Below, piece by piece: positions 45,632 to 55,998 of a stretch of 64,000 nucleotides of DNA. The DNA is from Cyanobacteria bacterium SBLK. Its GTDB lineage: Bacteria; Cyanobacteriota; Cyanobacteriia; Cyanobacteriales; Spirulinaceae. The number at the start of each line of letters is the position of its first letter. Positions within the stretch are counted from its first letter, which is position 1. Position numbers and translations under genes: made by a program. The stretch lies in contig JAGHZQ010000026.1 in NCBI GenBank assembly GCA_017746715.1, forward strand, positions 124,001-188,000, written 5' to 3'. Under the pieces are notes generated by a model, which was not told the DNA's origin, ran no database searches, and worked only from the letters and a program-made list of their open reading frames with translations.

Positions 45632-47206
45632 CTACATTAATCCTTTAACATCGGGAGCAGATTGAACTTTGTACACCAAAATAATCTCTTTTTGGGAATA
45701 AGGCAGTAAAGTAATATTCCAAATACAAAAACCGTTGCGATCTGCCGATATATTATCCGTCGATTCCTCCGAAATAATCGAGACTTTAACCTGTTCTAAC
45801 TCGGAAATCGGCACCCGCTCCGTCACTTCAATTGTTCTCGATTCATTACTAATATTAGATAAATAAATCTGCGTCGTTATTGTTGTCGTTTTCCAGCGAG
45901 AAATCGCATCTTGTTTTTGCTCTTGCTTTTGAGTTCGCTGGACTCTCATTCCCGCATCAGCCCCCCAACCCAAAGCAAATTTTTCCCCAGAAGCAACAAA
46001 GAGAAGAGAAGTGTTCCCAATAAATTCCGTCGAGCGAATTAAATCGACAGGCGCGGCTAAAAGCGGATATTCAGAAGGATTCACTTGTTCGCTTTTTAAA
46101 ATAACTTGAGTTGCCAATTCCGGCATTAAAATATATTTGACTTCCGGGGAAGTTTCCCAAGCAAAAATCGGCACGCGATAGGGATGCCCATCAGAAAGAA
46201 TCGTCGCTTTCGTTTGCGATCGCAATATTCTAACCTCACCCCCATCATCCACACCGGGTAATTCCTGCATCCCCGTCCCTAACCCCGTCGTTTGAATAGT
46301 TTGCTCTCGGGTTTCGACAACAATTTCTGAGGATTTCTCTTGAATATTCAAGCGATCTTCATTTAATAAAGGCGGATCGGCTCCAAGGGAGGGTCTGGCA
46401 GTCGAAAAAATCAAATCGATATTGTGCCAATCTTCCCCTGTTTGCTGCCAAACACAGCCATCGCAGCGTAAAGAAACGGTCGGATTTTCCCCCTGTTGTA
46501 ACCGCGCTTGATGCCACGGTCGCCATAAAGCATTAGGAACGATATAATTAATAATAAGTTCGCATTCTCGTGCTATAGTAATGTTTAAATCGACCTCAAT
46601 ATTTGCCCTATAAAAATAATCGGGACGAGAAACCGATTGTATTCTTGTGATTAAATCGTTTAACTGGCGAACGAGTTTTTCTTGAGCTTGATAAGTCTCG
46701 ATAATTTCGCCCCTAAGAGCGCGCAATCTTGCAAAAAGTTCTTGGAATTGCGATCGCCAATCTTGCACGTCTAATCGTCCCCAAGCGGCATCGATAGGCA
46801 CTTCCGCCATCGCTCGTTCGAGAATATCGGCAAGCTCTGAAAATTCCGATTGCCGTCCGTCGCGATGGCGATCCAACCCTTGAAAAGTTTGCTGAAATTC
46901 TCGCCATTGTCCCATCAGCGATCGCATTTGTTCCGGGAGATCGCTTTCTTTCACTAACATTTGACGGCGCACTTGCAGCTCGTTAATGCGATCGCCAGAA
47001 CTCGCATTTTGCAATGTCCCGCGCAATGTTTTATCGGCAAGAATGGGGGCAACATTGGCAATCGTAATGCGCCATAAACCGGGCGTTAACGTCAGCGTTT
47101 CTTGACGTTGTACGAGAGCGCGATCTTCTAAAAGCGTTACCGTTGAAATCGGGGCACGAATGATTAAAGTTTGCAGCGTTTCGCGGGGGGCTAAATTACC
47201 TTGCAT
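45632..47206 (-). CDS. DUF4139/DUF4140 (MuiA-type) protein
   Basis: 524 residues from ATG 47206 (the frame is open to 47260 but overlaps the upstream gene). The N-terminal DUF4140 segment ISTVTLLEDRALVQRQE precedes a coiled-coil region, then DUF4139 with IARECELIINYIVPNALWRP, VQRTQKQEQK and VTERVPISELEQVKV. Family members are called mucoidy-inhibitor-like; the biochemical role is unknown. Follows the secreted protein gene on the same strand within about 25 bases. Confidence 0.85.
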   Translation of the reverse strand: MQGNLAPRETLQTLIIRAPISTVTLLEDRALVQRQETLTLTPGLWRITIANVAPILADKTLRGTLQNASSGDRINELQVRRQMLVKESDLPEQMRSLMGQWREFQQTFQGLDRHRDGRQSEFSELADILERAMAEVPIDAAWGRLDVQDWRSQFQELFARLRALRGEIIETYQAQEKLVRQLNDLITRIQSVSRPDYFYRANIEVDLNITIARECELIINYIVPNALWRPWHQARLQQGENPTVSLRCDGCVWQQTGEDWHNIDLIFSTARPSLGADPPLLNEDRLNIQEKSSEIVVETREQTIQTTGLGTGMQELPGVDDGGEVRILRSQTKATILSDGHPYRVPIFAWETSPEVKYILMPELATQVILKSEQVNPSEYPLLAAPVDLIRSTEFIGNTSLLFVASGEKFALGWGADAGMRVQRTQKQEQKQDAISRWKTTTITTQIYLSNISNESRTIEVTERVPISELEQVKVSIISEESTDNISADRNGFCIWNITLLPYSQKEIILVYKVQSAPDVKGLM

Positions 47207-47231
47207 CTTTTTTACCCATTGTGAATGGATA

Positions 47232-47696
47232 TTAACTCGGTTGGCGACCGCAATATCCATTCAGCTCCGTAACCAAACGATCTTCGTCGTTCGTTGCCGT
47301 TTCTAAATTCTGAAGTGCCGCCAAAATTTCGTCTTGATTTTCTGTCGCAAAGGCATCGACAAAACGCCTCGTCATCAAACTGGTTTGTCGATACATGACG
47401 ATAAATCCTTGACGATAACCATTGAGGGTATTGTCGCTCAACGATAAGTTTTCCATTTTGTTTGCCGCTTCCTCAATAGATGCAGCCGCCGTTAAGAGTG
47501 CTCGCAATTGGTCCTCTCCTTCACCAGCATTTGCAGACTCTGCGGCTTGTACGGCTTCATTGGCAACAGCAATGACGCGATCGCATTGAGCCTCCTTTGT
47601 ATTTTGGGCAAAAGCCGGAGTTGCTCCCGAAAAAGGACTGAGTGCCAATGTCGCAATACAAATGGCGAGGGGAGAAAGGGTTTGTTTAACTTTCAT
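47232..47696 (-). CDS. Small secreted protein, unknown function
   Basis: 154 residues from ATG 47696. Signal peptide VKQTLSPLAICIATLALSPF with cleavage near AFAQN. The mature part is alpha-helical, Ala- and Glu-rich, with two cysteines (AQCDRV and NGYCGR) that could close a disulfide around the helix bundle. No named family recognised. It lies downstream of the two M16 peptidase genes and upstream of the DUF4139 gene, all on the same strand. Confidence 0.7.
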   Translation of the reverse strand: MKVKQTLSPLAICIATLALSPFSGATPAFAQNTKEAQCDRVIAVANEAVQAAESANAGEGEDQLRALLTAAASIEEAANKMENLSLSDNTLNGYRQGFIVMYRQTSLMTRRFVDAFATENQDEILAALQNLETATNDEDRLVTELNGYCGRQPS

Positions 47697-47759
47697 TTTG
47701 AGTTGGGGTTCGATAAAGTGAGGGGCGAGCATTGCCCGCCCGAAAACAGGAGAGAGAAA

Positions 47760-49217
47760 TTAACTGCTTTGAGAAGTTGGAATGGTAATATCAACGATAT
47801 TAATATTGTTGTTTAAAGTGCTCAAAGGCGGGTTAATGTCTGCTGAATTCCCGACCACTAAAGTCATCAAGCGATCGGGCTGGAGATATTCCCGCGCAAC
47901 CCGTTGTACGTCTTCAACTGTCGCGGCTTTAATGCCTTGCTGATATTGAAAAATATAATCGGGAGGATAGTCGTAAAACTCATAGCGCATTAACCGTTGA
48001 ATGGTTTGAGCGGGCTCTTGAAAATTGAAGACGAAAGAGTTAAGAATAGACTCTTTGGCATAGTCTAGCTCTGCTTGAGAAATCGGCATTTCCCGCAACG
48101 TTTCAATTTCTTTGAAAATCGCTTCAATAAACGGAACTGTTGCATCCGATCGCGTCTGACCTCCCGCAATAAATATCCCCGGATAATCGTATTGGGGACT
48201 CCAAAAACCATAGACGGAATAGGCCAAGCCCCGACGCGATCGCACTTCGTTAAACAAGCGCCCGCCGAAGCCATTTAAAACGCCATTTAAGACGCTCAAA
48301 GCCGGGTAGTCGGGATTTTTCAACATTCCCCCCAAATGACCGATGTGAATGGTGCTTTGGGTCAATTGGGGCTGTTCGACGAAGAAGAGACCGCTTCGAG
48401 ATTGTCCGGACACTTCCGGACGCGAGGGCAGGGGAGAAACATCAGCCGGTTGCCAAGTGCCAAATTTTTCAGCAATCAAGGCCTTCATGCGATCGCGATC
48501 GAAGTCGCCGATAATGCCCAATAACATTTGTTCGGGCCGAAAAGAACGTTGATAAAAATCAATCAGATCTTGCCGAGAAATATTAGCGAGGTTTTCATAT
48601 TCGATCGTGCGAGCATAAGGACTTTTATCGCCATAAATCAGCTTGGAAAATTCCCGACTGGCAATATCATCTGGGCTGTCATTGCGACGGGCAATTCCGC
48701 CTTTAATCTGTTTTTTAGCAAGCTCGAATTGGGCGGTATCAAAAGCAGGTTCTTGAATGACTTCCGCAAAAAGGGAAAAAACTTGCTCTAAATCTTCGCT
48801 GAGGGCATTAAAACTGGCACTGCCTCGCGTTTCGCCGATACTGGTTTCCACCGAAGCCGCTCGACTTTCGAGAATTTCGTTTAATTCGTCAGGGGAGTAA
48901 TTTGCAGTGCCTCCACTTCGCATCACCGACCCGGTGAGTCCGGCTAAACCTACTTTATCAGCGGGTTCTAAGCGAGAACCGGTTTTAAAAAAAGCCGTTC
49001 CCCCGACGAGGGGCAACTCTCGATCCTGCACGAGGTAAACCACCATGCCATTATCGAGTTGATAGCGATCGTAGTCGGGAAGTTGGACTTCTGGCAGGGG
49101 TGGAAATTCCAATTCGTCATAATGCCTCGGCGTTGCCGCTGTAACCGATCGCCCCGAAAAGGCAATCAGTGCCAGCGTGACTAAAAATAATCCCAGCCAT
49201 TTCAGTGTTTTTTTCAT
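47760..49217 (-). CDS. M16 peptidase-like protein, non-catalytic subunit
   Basis: 485 residues from ATG 49217 with a signal peptide (LKWLGLFLVTLALIAFSG). Shows the M16 fold: YQLDNGMVVYLVQDRELP, FKTGSRLEPADKVGLAGL, RGLAYSVYGFW and the C-terminal M16_C region. The HxxEH zinc motif is missing; the position reads GLAGLTGSVM. It is thus the inactive partner of the adjacent active M16 protein, as in alpha/beta pairs of bacterial processing peptidases. Probably periplasmic. Confidence 0.9.
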   Translation of the reverse strand: MKKTLKWLGLFLVTLALIAFSGRSVTAATPRHYDELEFPPLPEVQLPDYDRYQLDNGMVVYLVQDRELPLVGGTAFFKTGSRLEPADKVGLAGLTGSVMRSGGTANYSPDELNEILESRAASVETSIGETRGSASFNALSEDLEQVFSLFAEVIQEPAFDTAQFELAKKQIKGGIARRNDSPDDIASREFSKLIYGDKSPYARTIEYENLANISRQDLIDFYQRSFRPEQMLLGIIGDFDRDRMKALIAEKFGTWQPADVSPLPSRPEVSGQSRSGLFFVEQPQLTQSTIHIGHLGGMLKNPDYPALSVLNGVLNGFGGRLFNEVRSRRGLAYSVYGFWSPQYDYPGIFIAGGQTRSDATVPFIEAIFKEIETLREMPISQAELDYAKESILNSFVFNFQEPAQTIQRLMRYEFYDYPPDYIFQYQQGIKAATVEDVQRVAREYLQPDRLMTLVVGNSADINPPLSTLNNNINIVDITIPTSQSS

Positions 49218-49279
49218 GCTTTTTTTAAGGAAGTAGGGAGTGGGAGAGGAGTGGGAAGAAGGGGAGAAAAATTTATCCC

Positions 49280-50827
49280 TCATTCTTCATTCTTCAAAAG
49301 TTTGCCAATGGTTTTGTTTTCTGGGGTAAAAGTGGCGCGGGCAACCCGTAAAATATCATCGGCGGTTACGGCTTCAATTTTTTGCAACTGCTCGAATAAA
49401 TTACGCCAGTTTCCCGTTTTCGCTTGGTATTCCACGAGGGAATAGGCTAACCCGGCATTAGAATCTAACGCATACAAAATATTCGCTCTTGCTTGAGTTT
49501 TGACTCGTTCTAATTCTTCTCGGGTCACGGGTTCGGTTTGCAAGCGTTCGATTTCTGTATCTAAAGCGACTGCCACTTCTTCTAAAGTATGTCCGGGGGC
49601 TGTCGTCGCATACAACACCATTAAATTTGCATGCTTATCTCCAGGAAATCCCGTAAATCCTGCCGCACTCAGGGCGATTTGTTGCTCTTCTACGAGGGAT
49701 TTATAAAGACGAGAGGTGCGACCGTTGCTGAGAATTGCCGCGATCGCATCGTAAACGGCACTATCGGGATGATTCAGAGAGGGACGGTGAAAGCCTTCTA
49801 AATAAATGGGTTCGGATTTGAGGGTTAAGCTCACCTCTCGGGTTTCTCGCTGAGGGGGTTCCACGACGGTGACTTCTGGAGGGGCGGGTTGAGCTGGGTA
49901 GCGTCCGAAATAGATTTGCGCCAGTTCTTTGACGCGATCGGGATTCACATCGCCGACGATTGCGATCGTAATATTATTGGGGACGTAGTAACGCTCAAAA
50001 AAGTCTCTGACATCTTTGGGCGTTAAGTTGCGAATATCTTCGTCGTAGCCAATGATGGGACGCTTGTAAGGATGAACGGTAAACGCCTTATCCTGAAAGG
50101 CTTCTATTAATTGACCGATGGGAGAATTATCGGTACGCCATCGCCGTTCTTCTAAGATCACGTTTTGTTCTTGGAAAAATTCCCGAAAGACGGGATCGAG
50201 AAAGCGTTCCGACTCGAGGGACATCCAAAGTTCGAGTTTATTGGCCGGCAAACTATAGGAATAAACGGTGAAATCGATGGAAGTTCCCGCGTTTAGACCC
50301 TTTCCACCTGCTTGTTCGACAATCTGACCGAATTGATTTTTAATGCTGAGGGCATCGGCTTGTTGTTGAACTTGGAGAATTTCCCCAGCCAGTTTTTCGG
50401 CAGCTTCGTTATTTTCATCCGCGATCGCGGCTTTCTTTTGCGCCACTAATTCGTCGAGGCGATCGAGGAGGGGTTTTTCGGCCGCGTAATCTTGCGTTCC
50501 GATGCGGCTGGTGCCTTTAAAGGCAAGGTGTTCGAGGAAATGAGCCACTCCGGTTTTGCCATCGGGTTCGTCGGCTCCTCCTACGTCAGCATAGGTGGCA
50601 AAGGAGATAACGGGGGCTTCGTGACGTTCGAAGACAATGAAGCGCAAGCCATTGTCAAGAGTAAACTCCGTCACTTTTTCGATCGCGCGATCGAGATAGG
50701 GTTGAATATCGGTATGAGGAGGGGGGGAAATCCGTTGGGCAAACGCGGGAGCGGGAAGCAAGCCCCACGCCAAAACGGCAATCCAGAAGTAACAAAAGAG
50801 TTGTTGCCAAAGAGCTAATCGTTTCAT
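49280..50827 (-). CDS. M16 zinc peptidase, catalytic subunit
   Basis: 515 residues with a signal peptide (LFCYFWIAVLAWGLLPAPAFA). The inverted zinc motif HFLEH occurs in GVAHFLEHLAFKGT, with the distal glutamate in SLESERFLDP. The second M16 domain follows with PEVTVVEPPQ. Periplasmic or outer-membrane proteolysis of misfolded or signal peptides is the likely role; substrate unknown. The inactive partner is the next gene, 62 bases downstream. Confidence 0.93.
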   Translation of the reverse strand: MKRLALWQQLFCYFWIAVLAWGLLPAPAFAQRISPPPHTDIQPYLDRAIEKVTEFTLDNGLRFIVFERHEAPVISFATYADVGGADEPDGKTGVAHFLEHLAFKGTSRIGTQDYAAEKPLLDRLDELVAQKKAAIADENNEAAEKLAGEILQVQQQADALSIKNQFGQIVEQAGGKGLNAGTSIDFTVYSYSLPANKLELWMSLESERFLDPVFREFFQEQNVILEERRWRTDNSPIGQLIEAFQDKAFTVHPYKRPIIGYDEDIRNLTPKDVRDFFERYYVPNNITIAIVGDVNPDRVKELAQIYFGRYPAQPAPPEVTVVEPPQRETREVSLTLKSEPIYLEGFHRPSLNHPDSAVYDAIAAILSNGRTSRLYKSLVEEQQIALSAAGFTGFPGDKHANLMVLYATTAPGHTLEEVAVALDTEIERLQTEPVTREELERVKTQARANILYALDSNAGLAYSLVEYQAKTGNWRNLFEQLQKIEAVTADDILRVARATFTPENKTIGKLLKNEE

Positions 50828-50983
50828 TCGGGCCTGTTATCAATAGCGATCGCGAGCAGAGTTGGGGATAACTCGCATTCAATCTTAAAAATAGCTTTTT
50901 TTCGAGAATGTTGCAGAATTTCCCAGGGGGGCGACTGCCCCAATAATGAGATAATCGATGGGCAACCCTCTCGACCACGTGCG

Positions 50984-52660
50984 ATGAAAATCTATCCCTC
51001 GCAATCCAATTCACGGCAAGCAATACTCAAAGCAGCAACGGTTTTATTGGTATTATTCGCGATCGGTTGTTGGACGGTGGGAGATTATGGCGTCAGTTGG
51101 GATGAAGGTACGGAAATTTCTACGGTGAAATATAATTACGAACTCATCGCCCGAGGTCGCGAAATTCCCAAAGATTTGAAACATTACGGGATCGTTTTCA
51201 ATCTCACCGGCGAAATTGCTTTTCAACTCAAAGAATACGCCACCAAAGGACTCTCTCACAATCCCTTAGAGGCCCGGGCGATCGAAGAGGGAGATGCGGG
51301 CATGGCACAAGCCATTTACGAACGCCTGAAAGTCAAGCACGTCGTCACCTTTTTCATTGCGTTTATTGCCTATATCTGCGTTGCGGCGATCGCGGGCATT
51401 CTGGCAGGGATGGATTATGCTTGGTTTGCCCCCATTATCTTAGCTTTGTTTCCCCGTTTTTGGGCTCACGGATTTTTTAATCCTAAAGATATTCCCTTTG
51501 CCGCTACGTTTACCCTCGGAACTCTCATGGGGGGATTATTAATCGATTTTTATCTCAAAAGAAAGGAATGGGAACTCAAAGTCGGATTCAATAAAATTAC
51601 CCTCTATTCTCTTCTCTACGGAATTTTGGTGGGATTGGTCACGGGAACGCGCATTGGAGGATTTTTCCTCTTATTTTTTCTCGGTCTCGCTCATTGTTTG
51701 ACAAGATTGAATTTGCGCCAGATCCTCCGAGATATTCCTCGCTATTGGCTTTTTTATCTCCTTGTCGGAATGGCTTGGATGGTGACGACAACGATTGTCT
51801 ATCCAGCGTCTTGGTCGAATCCAATTGGCTGGTTTTTCGACACCCTCCACTATACTTCCAATCATACTTGGCCGGGGGTGAATTTATTTGCAGGCACAGA
51901 AATTACACCGGATGAGAATCCTTGGTATTATTTACCCTTATGGATATTTCTCGGCAATCCTTTGATTTGGTTAATTTCTTTTGTTATGGGTTTGGTTTTT
52001 ATTGTTGCAAATTATCGGATTTTTACCAACTTACAGCGTGCTTGCGTTGTTCTGGTTTTACTGCAAGTTTCTTTTTCTCCCCTGCTTGCCATTTTTCTCG
52101 GTGCCAATATCTATACGGCGATGCGTCAATTCCTCTTTATCATTCCGGGAATTGCGGTAATTAGTGCAGTTAGTCTCTGTTGGCTTTATCAAAAGCTCTG
52201 GGGACAGACGGGGAAATTATTTGCGATCGCTCTCTTCATGGTTTTAATCAGTCCCATTCTTTTTGATATGATTACCCTGCATCCCTATCAACATCTTTAT
52301 TTTAGTCGCGCCTCGGGGGGATTGAGCCATGCAAGCGGGCGTTTTGATACGGATTACTGGGGATTAACCCTGCGAGAAGGAACGGAATGGGTCAATGAAA
52401 ATGCCGAACCCAATTCAACCCTCGCGATCGGCGGGCCGACCTATATCGGTCAAATGTTTGCCAAACCCGATATCCAAGTTTTGGATCTAGAATCCGATCT
52501 AGAGTATGGGGTCAAAGGCCGCCCCGATTATTATGTTGCCATGCCCTATATCGCCTTACCGGATTTATTTCCCGAATGTCCGATCGCCCATCATGTGGCT
52601 CGACAAGGGATTCCGATTACCATTATTCGAGATTGCCGTCAGAGCAAAGAAAATTCCTGA
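50984..52660 (+). CDS. Multi-spanning glycosyltransferase-like membrane protein (ArnT/PMT type)
   Basis: 558 residues with about ten membrane helices. The first extracytoplasmic loop begins DYGVSWDEGTE, the acidic DE pair expected for GT-C lipid-phosphate-sugar transferases. C-terminal soluble part (EWVNENAEPNSTLAIGGPTY) lacks a known domain. It may transfer a sugar from polyprenyl phosphate to a lipid or protein outside the membrane. Followed by an FkbM methyltransferase on the same strand, which fits a polysaccharide or glycan pathway. Confidence 0.75.
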   Translation: MKIYPSQSNSRQAILKAATVLLVLFAIGCWTVGDYGVSWDEGTEISTVKYNYELIARGREIPKDLKHYGIVFNLTGEIAFQLKEYATKGLSHNPLEARAIEEGDAGMAQAIYERLKVKHVVTFFIAFIAYICVAAIAGILAGMDYAWFAPIILALFPRFWAHGFFNPKDIPFAATFTLGTLMGGLLIDFYLKRKEWELKVGFNKITLYSLLYGILVGLVTGTRIGGFFLLFFLGLAHCLTRLNLRQILRDIPRYWLFYLLVGMAWMVTTTIVYPASWSNPIGWFFDTLHYTSNHTWPGVNLFAGTEITPDENPWYYLPLWIFLGNPLIWLISFVMGLVFIVANYRIFTNLQRACVVLVLLQVSFSPLLAIFLGANIYTAMRQFLFIIPGIAVISAVSLCWLYQKLWGQTGKLFAIALFMVLISPILFDMITLHPYQHLYFSRASGGLSHASGRFDTDYWGLTLREGTEWVNENAEPNSTLAIGGPTYIGQMFAKPDIQVLDLESDLEYGVKGRPDYYVAMPYIALPDLFPECPIAHHVARQGIPITIIRDCRQSKENS

Positions 52661-52780
52661 ATTTTCGTCAAAAATAAAATCAACATTTTTTGCAAAGATT
52701 TATTGCGATCTCAAATCTATTCTAATTTTTATGCTAATTTCCTTGTGAGTTCAAGACCGCTACTTCGAGTAAAGAAAATA

Positions 52781-53578
52781 ATGATTGGTAATGTCAGTCT
52801 CAACGCGATCGCGTTGATTAAATCCCTGGTCAAATCGGCAATTTATAAGATTAATTTAGACCACGAACGCAATCGCCTCTTAAACAACCGCATTAATAAC
52901 ATAGAAAGTTCGTTAATTCGGATTAAGAATTTAGGCTTTAAACCGAGTCTAATTTTCGATGGCGGAGCCAATCAAGGAGAGTTTACTCGCTTTTGCGTCC
53001 AACTTTGGCCCGAGGCTACGATTGCTTGTTTTGAAGTTTTACCCCATCGCGTGACCGAATTGAAACAATTCGCGCAAAAACACCCCAACGTGAAAGTTTT
53101 TCCCGTCCTTTTAGGCCAAGAAAATAACGATCGCATTCCCTTTTATGAATTAGAAGGCGATGCAGAAACCGCCTCGAGCATTTTAGATGCAACCAATTCT
53201 TTTAATATTCCCCCCAAATATCATCCCATGCGAACAATGAATGACATTATTGCCAAAGAGTTTAACGGCCAAGCGCCGGATTTGGTTAAATTAGACGTGC
53301 AGGGTTACGAATTGGAAATTCTCAAGGGTGCAGAAGAAAATTTAGCACAAATGCAAGTGATTATTGCCGAACTTGCCGTCTTAGAACTCTATCAAGGGGT
53401 ACCCTTACTTTCGGAAATTGTAGAATGGTTCAGGCAACGAAATTGGGAGACTTACGATATTTGTGGATTTTGGCGTCGTCCCTTAGATTTGGCCATGTGG
53501 AATGTCGATTTTATGTTTATCCCTCGAGAGCATTTCTTGCGACAAGATAAAAGCTATGGAGACAAAAAACAAAAATGA
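52781..53578 (+). CDS. FkbM-family SAM methyltransferase
   Basis: 265 residues from ATG 52781; the frame is open to 52703. SAM motif LIFDGGANQGEFTRF, IACFEVLPHRV, then DLVKLDVQGYELEILKGAEE and ELAVLELYQGVPL are FkbM signatures. Members O-methylate sugars, polyketides or lipids. Located 120 bases after the glycosyltransferase-like gene on the same strand. The start has no strong ribosome binding site. Confidence 0.9.
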   Translation: MIGNVSLNAIALIKSLVKSAIYKINLDHERNRLLNNRINNIESSLIRIKNLGFKPSLIFDGGANQGEFTRFCVQLWPEATIACFEVLPHRVTELKQFAQKHPNVKVFPVLLGQENNDRIPFYELEGDAETASSILDATNSFNIPPKYHPMRTMNDIIAKEFNGQAPDLVKLDVQGYELEILKGAEENLAQMQVIIAELAVLELYQGVPLLSEIVEWFRQRNWETYDICGFWRRPLDLAMWNVDFMFIPREHFLRQDKSYGDKKQK

Positions 53579-53759
53579 AGAAGCATTAAGATTTATTTCA
53601 TTCAAGACCTTAAATGCTAAGTATTGCAACGGTTTGAAAAAGAAATTGAAAGGGATGGGGGCAAAAATTGCGATCGCTCGAATTTCTGAGACAATGCTCT
53701 AGCAACAGAAATTCGTCCCGATACGAAATTTTACAATACCTTGCAGGAGGCTATCTTTT

Positions 53760-55286
53760 ATGAAATTGGCTTATTGGATGTATGCCGGTCCCGCACACAT
53801 TGGGACTTTACGCATTGCCAGTTCTTTTAAAAACGTCCATGCGATCATGCACGCGCCTTTAGGAGATGATTATTTTAACGTCATGCGATCGATGTTGGAA
53901 CGAGAACGGGATTTTACTCCCGTCACGGCAAGTATTGTCGATCGCAATGTTTTGGCACGGGGTTCTCAAGAAAAAGTCGTGGATAATATTACCCGCAAAG
54001 ACAAGGAAGAAACCCCCGATTTAATCGTTCTCACCCCGACTTGTACGTCCAGTATTTTACAAGAAGATTTACAAAACTTTGTCGATCGCGCTCAATTGGA
54101 CTCGAAAGGCGATGTCATGCTGGCAGATGTCAATCACTATCGAGTGAATGAGTTGCAAGCTGGCGATCGGACGTTGCAACAGATCGTGCAGTTTTACATG
54201 AATAAAGCCAAGAAAAAAGGCGAACTTCCCGAAGGTAAAACCGAAAAACCCTCGGTGAATATTATCGGGATTTCTACCCTCGGTTTCCACAATCAACATG
54301 ACAGCACGGAACTCAAGCGTTTAATGGCAGATTTGGGAATTGAGGTCAATACAGTGATTCCCGAAGGTGCCAGCGTCCACGAGTTAAAAAATCTACCGAA
54401 AGCATGGTTTAATCTCGTTCCTTATCGGGAATTGGGGATGATGGCGGCACAATATTTACAAGAGGAATTTGGCACGCCTTATGTGGATATTGCGCCGATG
54501 GGAGTCGTAGAAACCGCTCGCTGTATTCGCCAAATTCAAAAGACGATTAATGAACAGGGTGCGAATGTCGATTATGAGGAATTCATTGACAATCAAACCC
54601 GCTATGTATCTCAAGCGGCATGGTTTTCTCGTTCCATTGACTGTCAGAATTTAACGGGTAAAAAAGCGGTGGTTTTTGGGGATAATACTCATGCTGCTGC
54701 CATGACTAAAATCCTAGCGCGAGAAATGGGAATTCACGTCGTGCTTGCAGGGACTTATTGCAAATATGATGCGGACTGGTTTAAAGCGCAAGTCAGCGAA
54801 TATTGCGACGAGGTTTTGATTAGCGATGATAATGGTGCCATTGGCGATGCGATCGCTCGGATCGAGCCTTCTGCTATCTTTGGAACTCAGATGGAACGTC
54901 ACGTCGGCAAGCGTTTGAATATTCCTTGCGGAGTCATTGCCGCACCCATTCACATCCAAAATTTTCCTATCGGTTACAGTCCCTTTGTGGGTTATGAAGG
55001 CACGAATCAGATCGCGGATTTGGTGTATAATTCGTTTACTTTAGGGATGGAAGATCACCTCTTAGAAATCTTTGGCGGTCACGATACCAAGGAAGTCATT
55101 ACTAAAGGAATTTCTGCCGATTCCGATCTCGATTGGAGTAAGGAAGCCAAAGCCGAATTGAATAAAATCCCCGGTTTCGTGCGAGGCAAAGTCAAGCGAA
55201 ATACCGAAAAATTTGCTCGCGATCGCGGTATCGGCGAAATTACTTTAGAGGTGATGTACGCGGCGAAAGAAGCAGTCGGTGCTTAA
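53760..55286 (+). CDS. chlB: Light-independent protochlorophyllide reductase subunit B
   Basis: 508 residues, nitrogenase-like. Asp36 in HAPLGDDYF is the unusual non-cysteine ligand of the shared 4Fe-4S cluster. [14 protein letters not shown] and [12 protein letters not shown] are conserved. A small C-terminal helical domain ends the protein. With ChlN it forms the catalytic NB-protein that reduces ring D of protochlorophyllide in the dark; ChlL supplies electrons. chlL and chlN are not in the window. A strong GGAGG site precedes ATG 53760. Confidence 0.97.
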   Translation: MKLAYWMYAGPAHIGTLRIASSFKNVHAIMHAPLGDDYFNVMRSMLERERDFTPVTASIVDRNVLARGSQEKVVDNITRKDKEETPDLIVLTPTCTSSILQEDLQNFVDRAQLDSKGDVMLADVNHYRVNELQAGDRTLQQIVQFYMNKAKKKGELPEGKTEKPSVNIIGISTLGFHNQHDSTELKRLMADLGIEVNTVIPEGASVHELKNLPKAWFNLVPYRELGMMAAQYLQEEFGTPYVDIAPMGVVETARCIRQIQKTINEQGANVDYEEFIDNQTRYVSQAAWFSRSIDCQNLTGKKAVVFGDNTHAAAMTKILAREMGIHVVLAGTYCKYDADWFKAQVSEYCDEVLISDDNGAIGDAIARIEPSAIFGTQMERHVGKRLNIPCGVIAAPIHIQNFPIGYSPFVGYEGTNQIADLVYNSFTLGMEDHLLEIFGGHDTKEVITKGISADSDLDWSKEAKAELNKIPGFVRGKVKRNTEKFARDRGIGEITLEVMYAAKEAVGA

Positions 55287-55544
55287 AGTCATGGCTTAAA
55301 CCAATAACCCTAAAATAGAGAGTTCGGGAGTCATTAAAAAGGCTCCCGGATCGCATGACATCGTATTCGTTTTCCTCGTATTGCCCCGACCGCAATACAA
55401 ACCCTCGCAATAGAAACAAGTGTATCTTAAATACCAATGAAAATCGAGGAGGTGCGATTGCCTTCTTCTCAAGGACAGCACAATTCGAGGAAAATAACGG
55501 AAAAGCGATCGCAAAAAAACATACTAATAAAATTCATCTATTCC

Positions 55545-55887
55545 CTATTTTTTACCCATTTTCAACCAACTCAAAACTTGCTCGACTGTTAATTCGAGAT
55601 AGATTTCGTGAAGAACGGGTAAACAATCGCTTCCAAGAAATAACTTGGGCTGTTGCTGCGATCGCAAGACTAAAACCGAGCGATCTCTTGGATCTAATAA
55701 CCAACCTAAATCGCAACCATACTCCAAACAATAACTAATATTATCAATAACTCGACTCGAAGACTGTTCCGGCGAAAGAATCTCATTGGACAATTTCACC
55801 CTCAATATATTCCCTCGCAGGTTTGGTTTCGGGTAACGCTAGAAATTGTTCTAGAGTGGGTCTTGCGGCGACGGTTGTTGTTGTCAT
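55545..55887 (-). pseudogene. Collapsed Uma2 (DUF820) nuclease gene
   Basis: From ATG 55887 the frame reads MTTTTVAARPTLEQFLALPE and REYIEGEIVQ, the Uma2 N-terminus, then stops at 55783. In an overlapping frame the C-terminal part continues: EILSPEQSSSRVIDNISYC, then GWLLDPRDRSVLVL and ELTVEQVLSWLKMGKK, ending at 55545. About 70 central residues, including the catalytic PD..E region, are missing. One internal deletion with frame loss explains this. Uma2 proteins are restriction-endonuclease-fold proteins abundant in cyanobacteria. Confidence 0.8.
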
Positions 55888-55998
55888 AACTGCCCATCCT
55901 GCATTCATTCATTCCTAATGTAGCAGCGTTCGCTATAATATTTTTGTTCTGCGTGTTACGATATCTAAAGATTTTGCGCTGTTTGGGGGGAAAGTACG

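Noticed and set aside
55287..55544. Terminator or gene downstream of chlB
   Set aside because: An inverted CGGGAG/CTCCCG pair near 55325 has no T tract, and the frames here resemble no protein.
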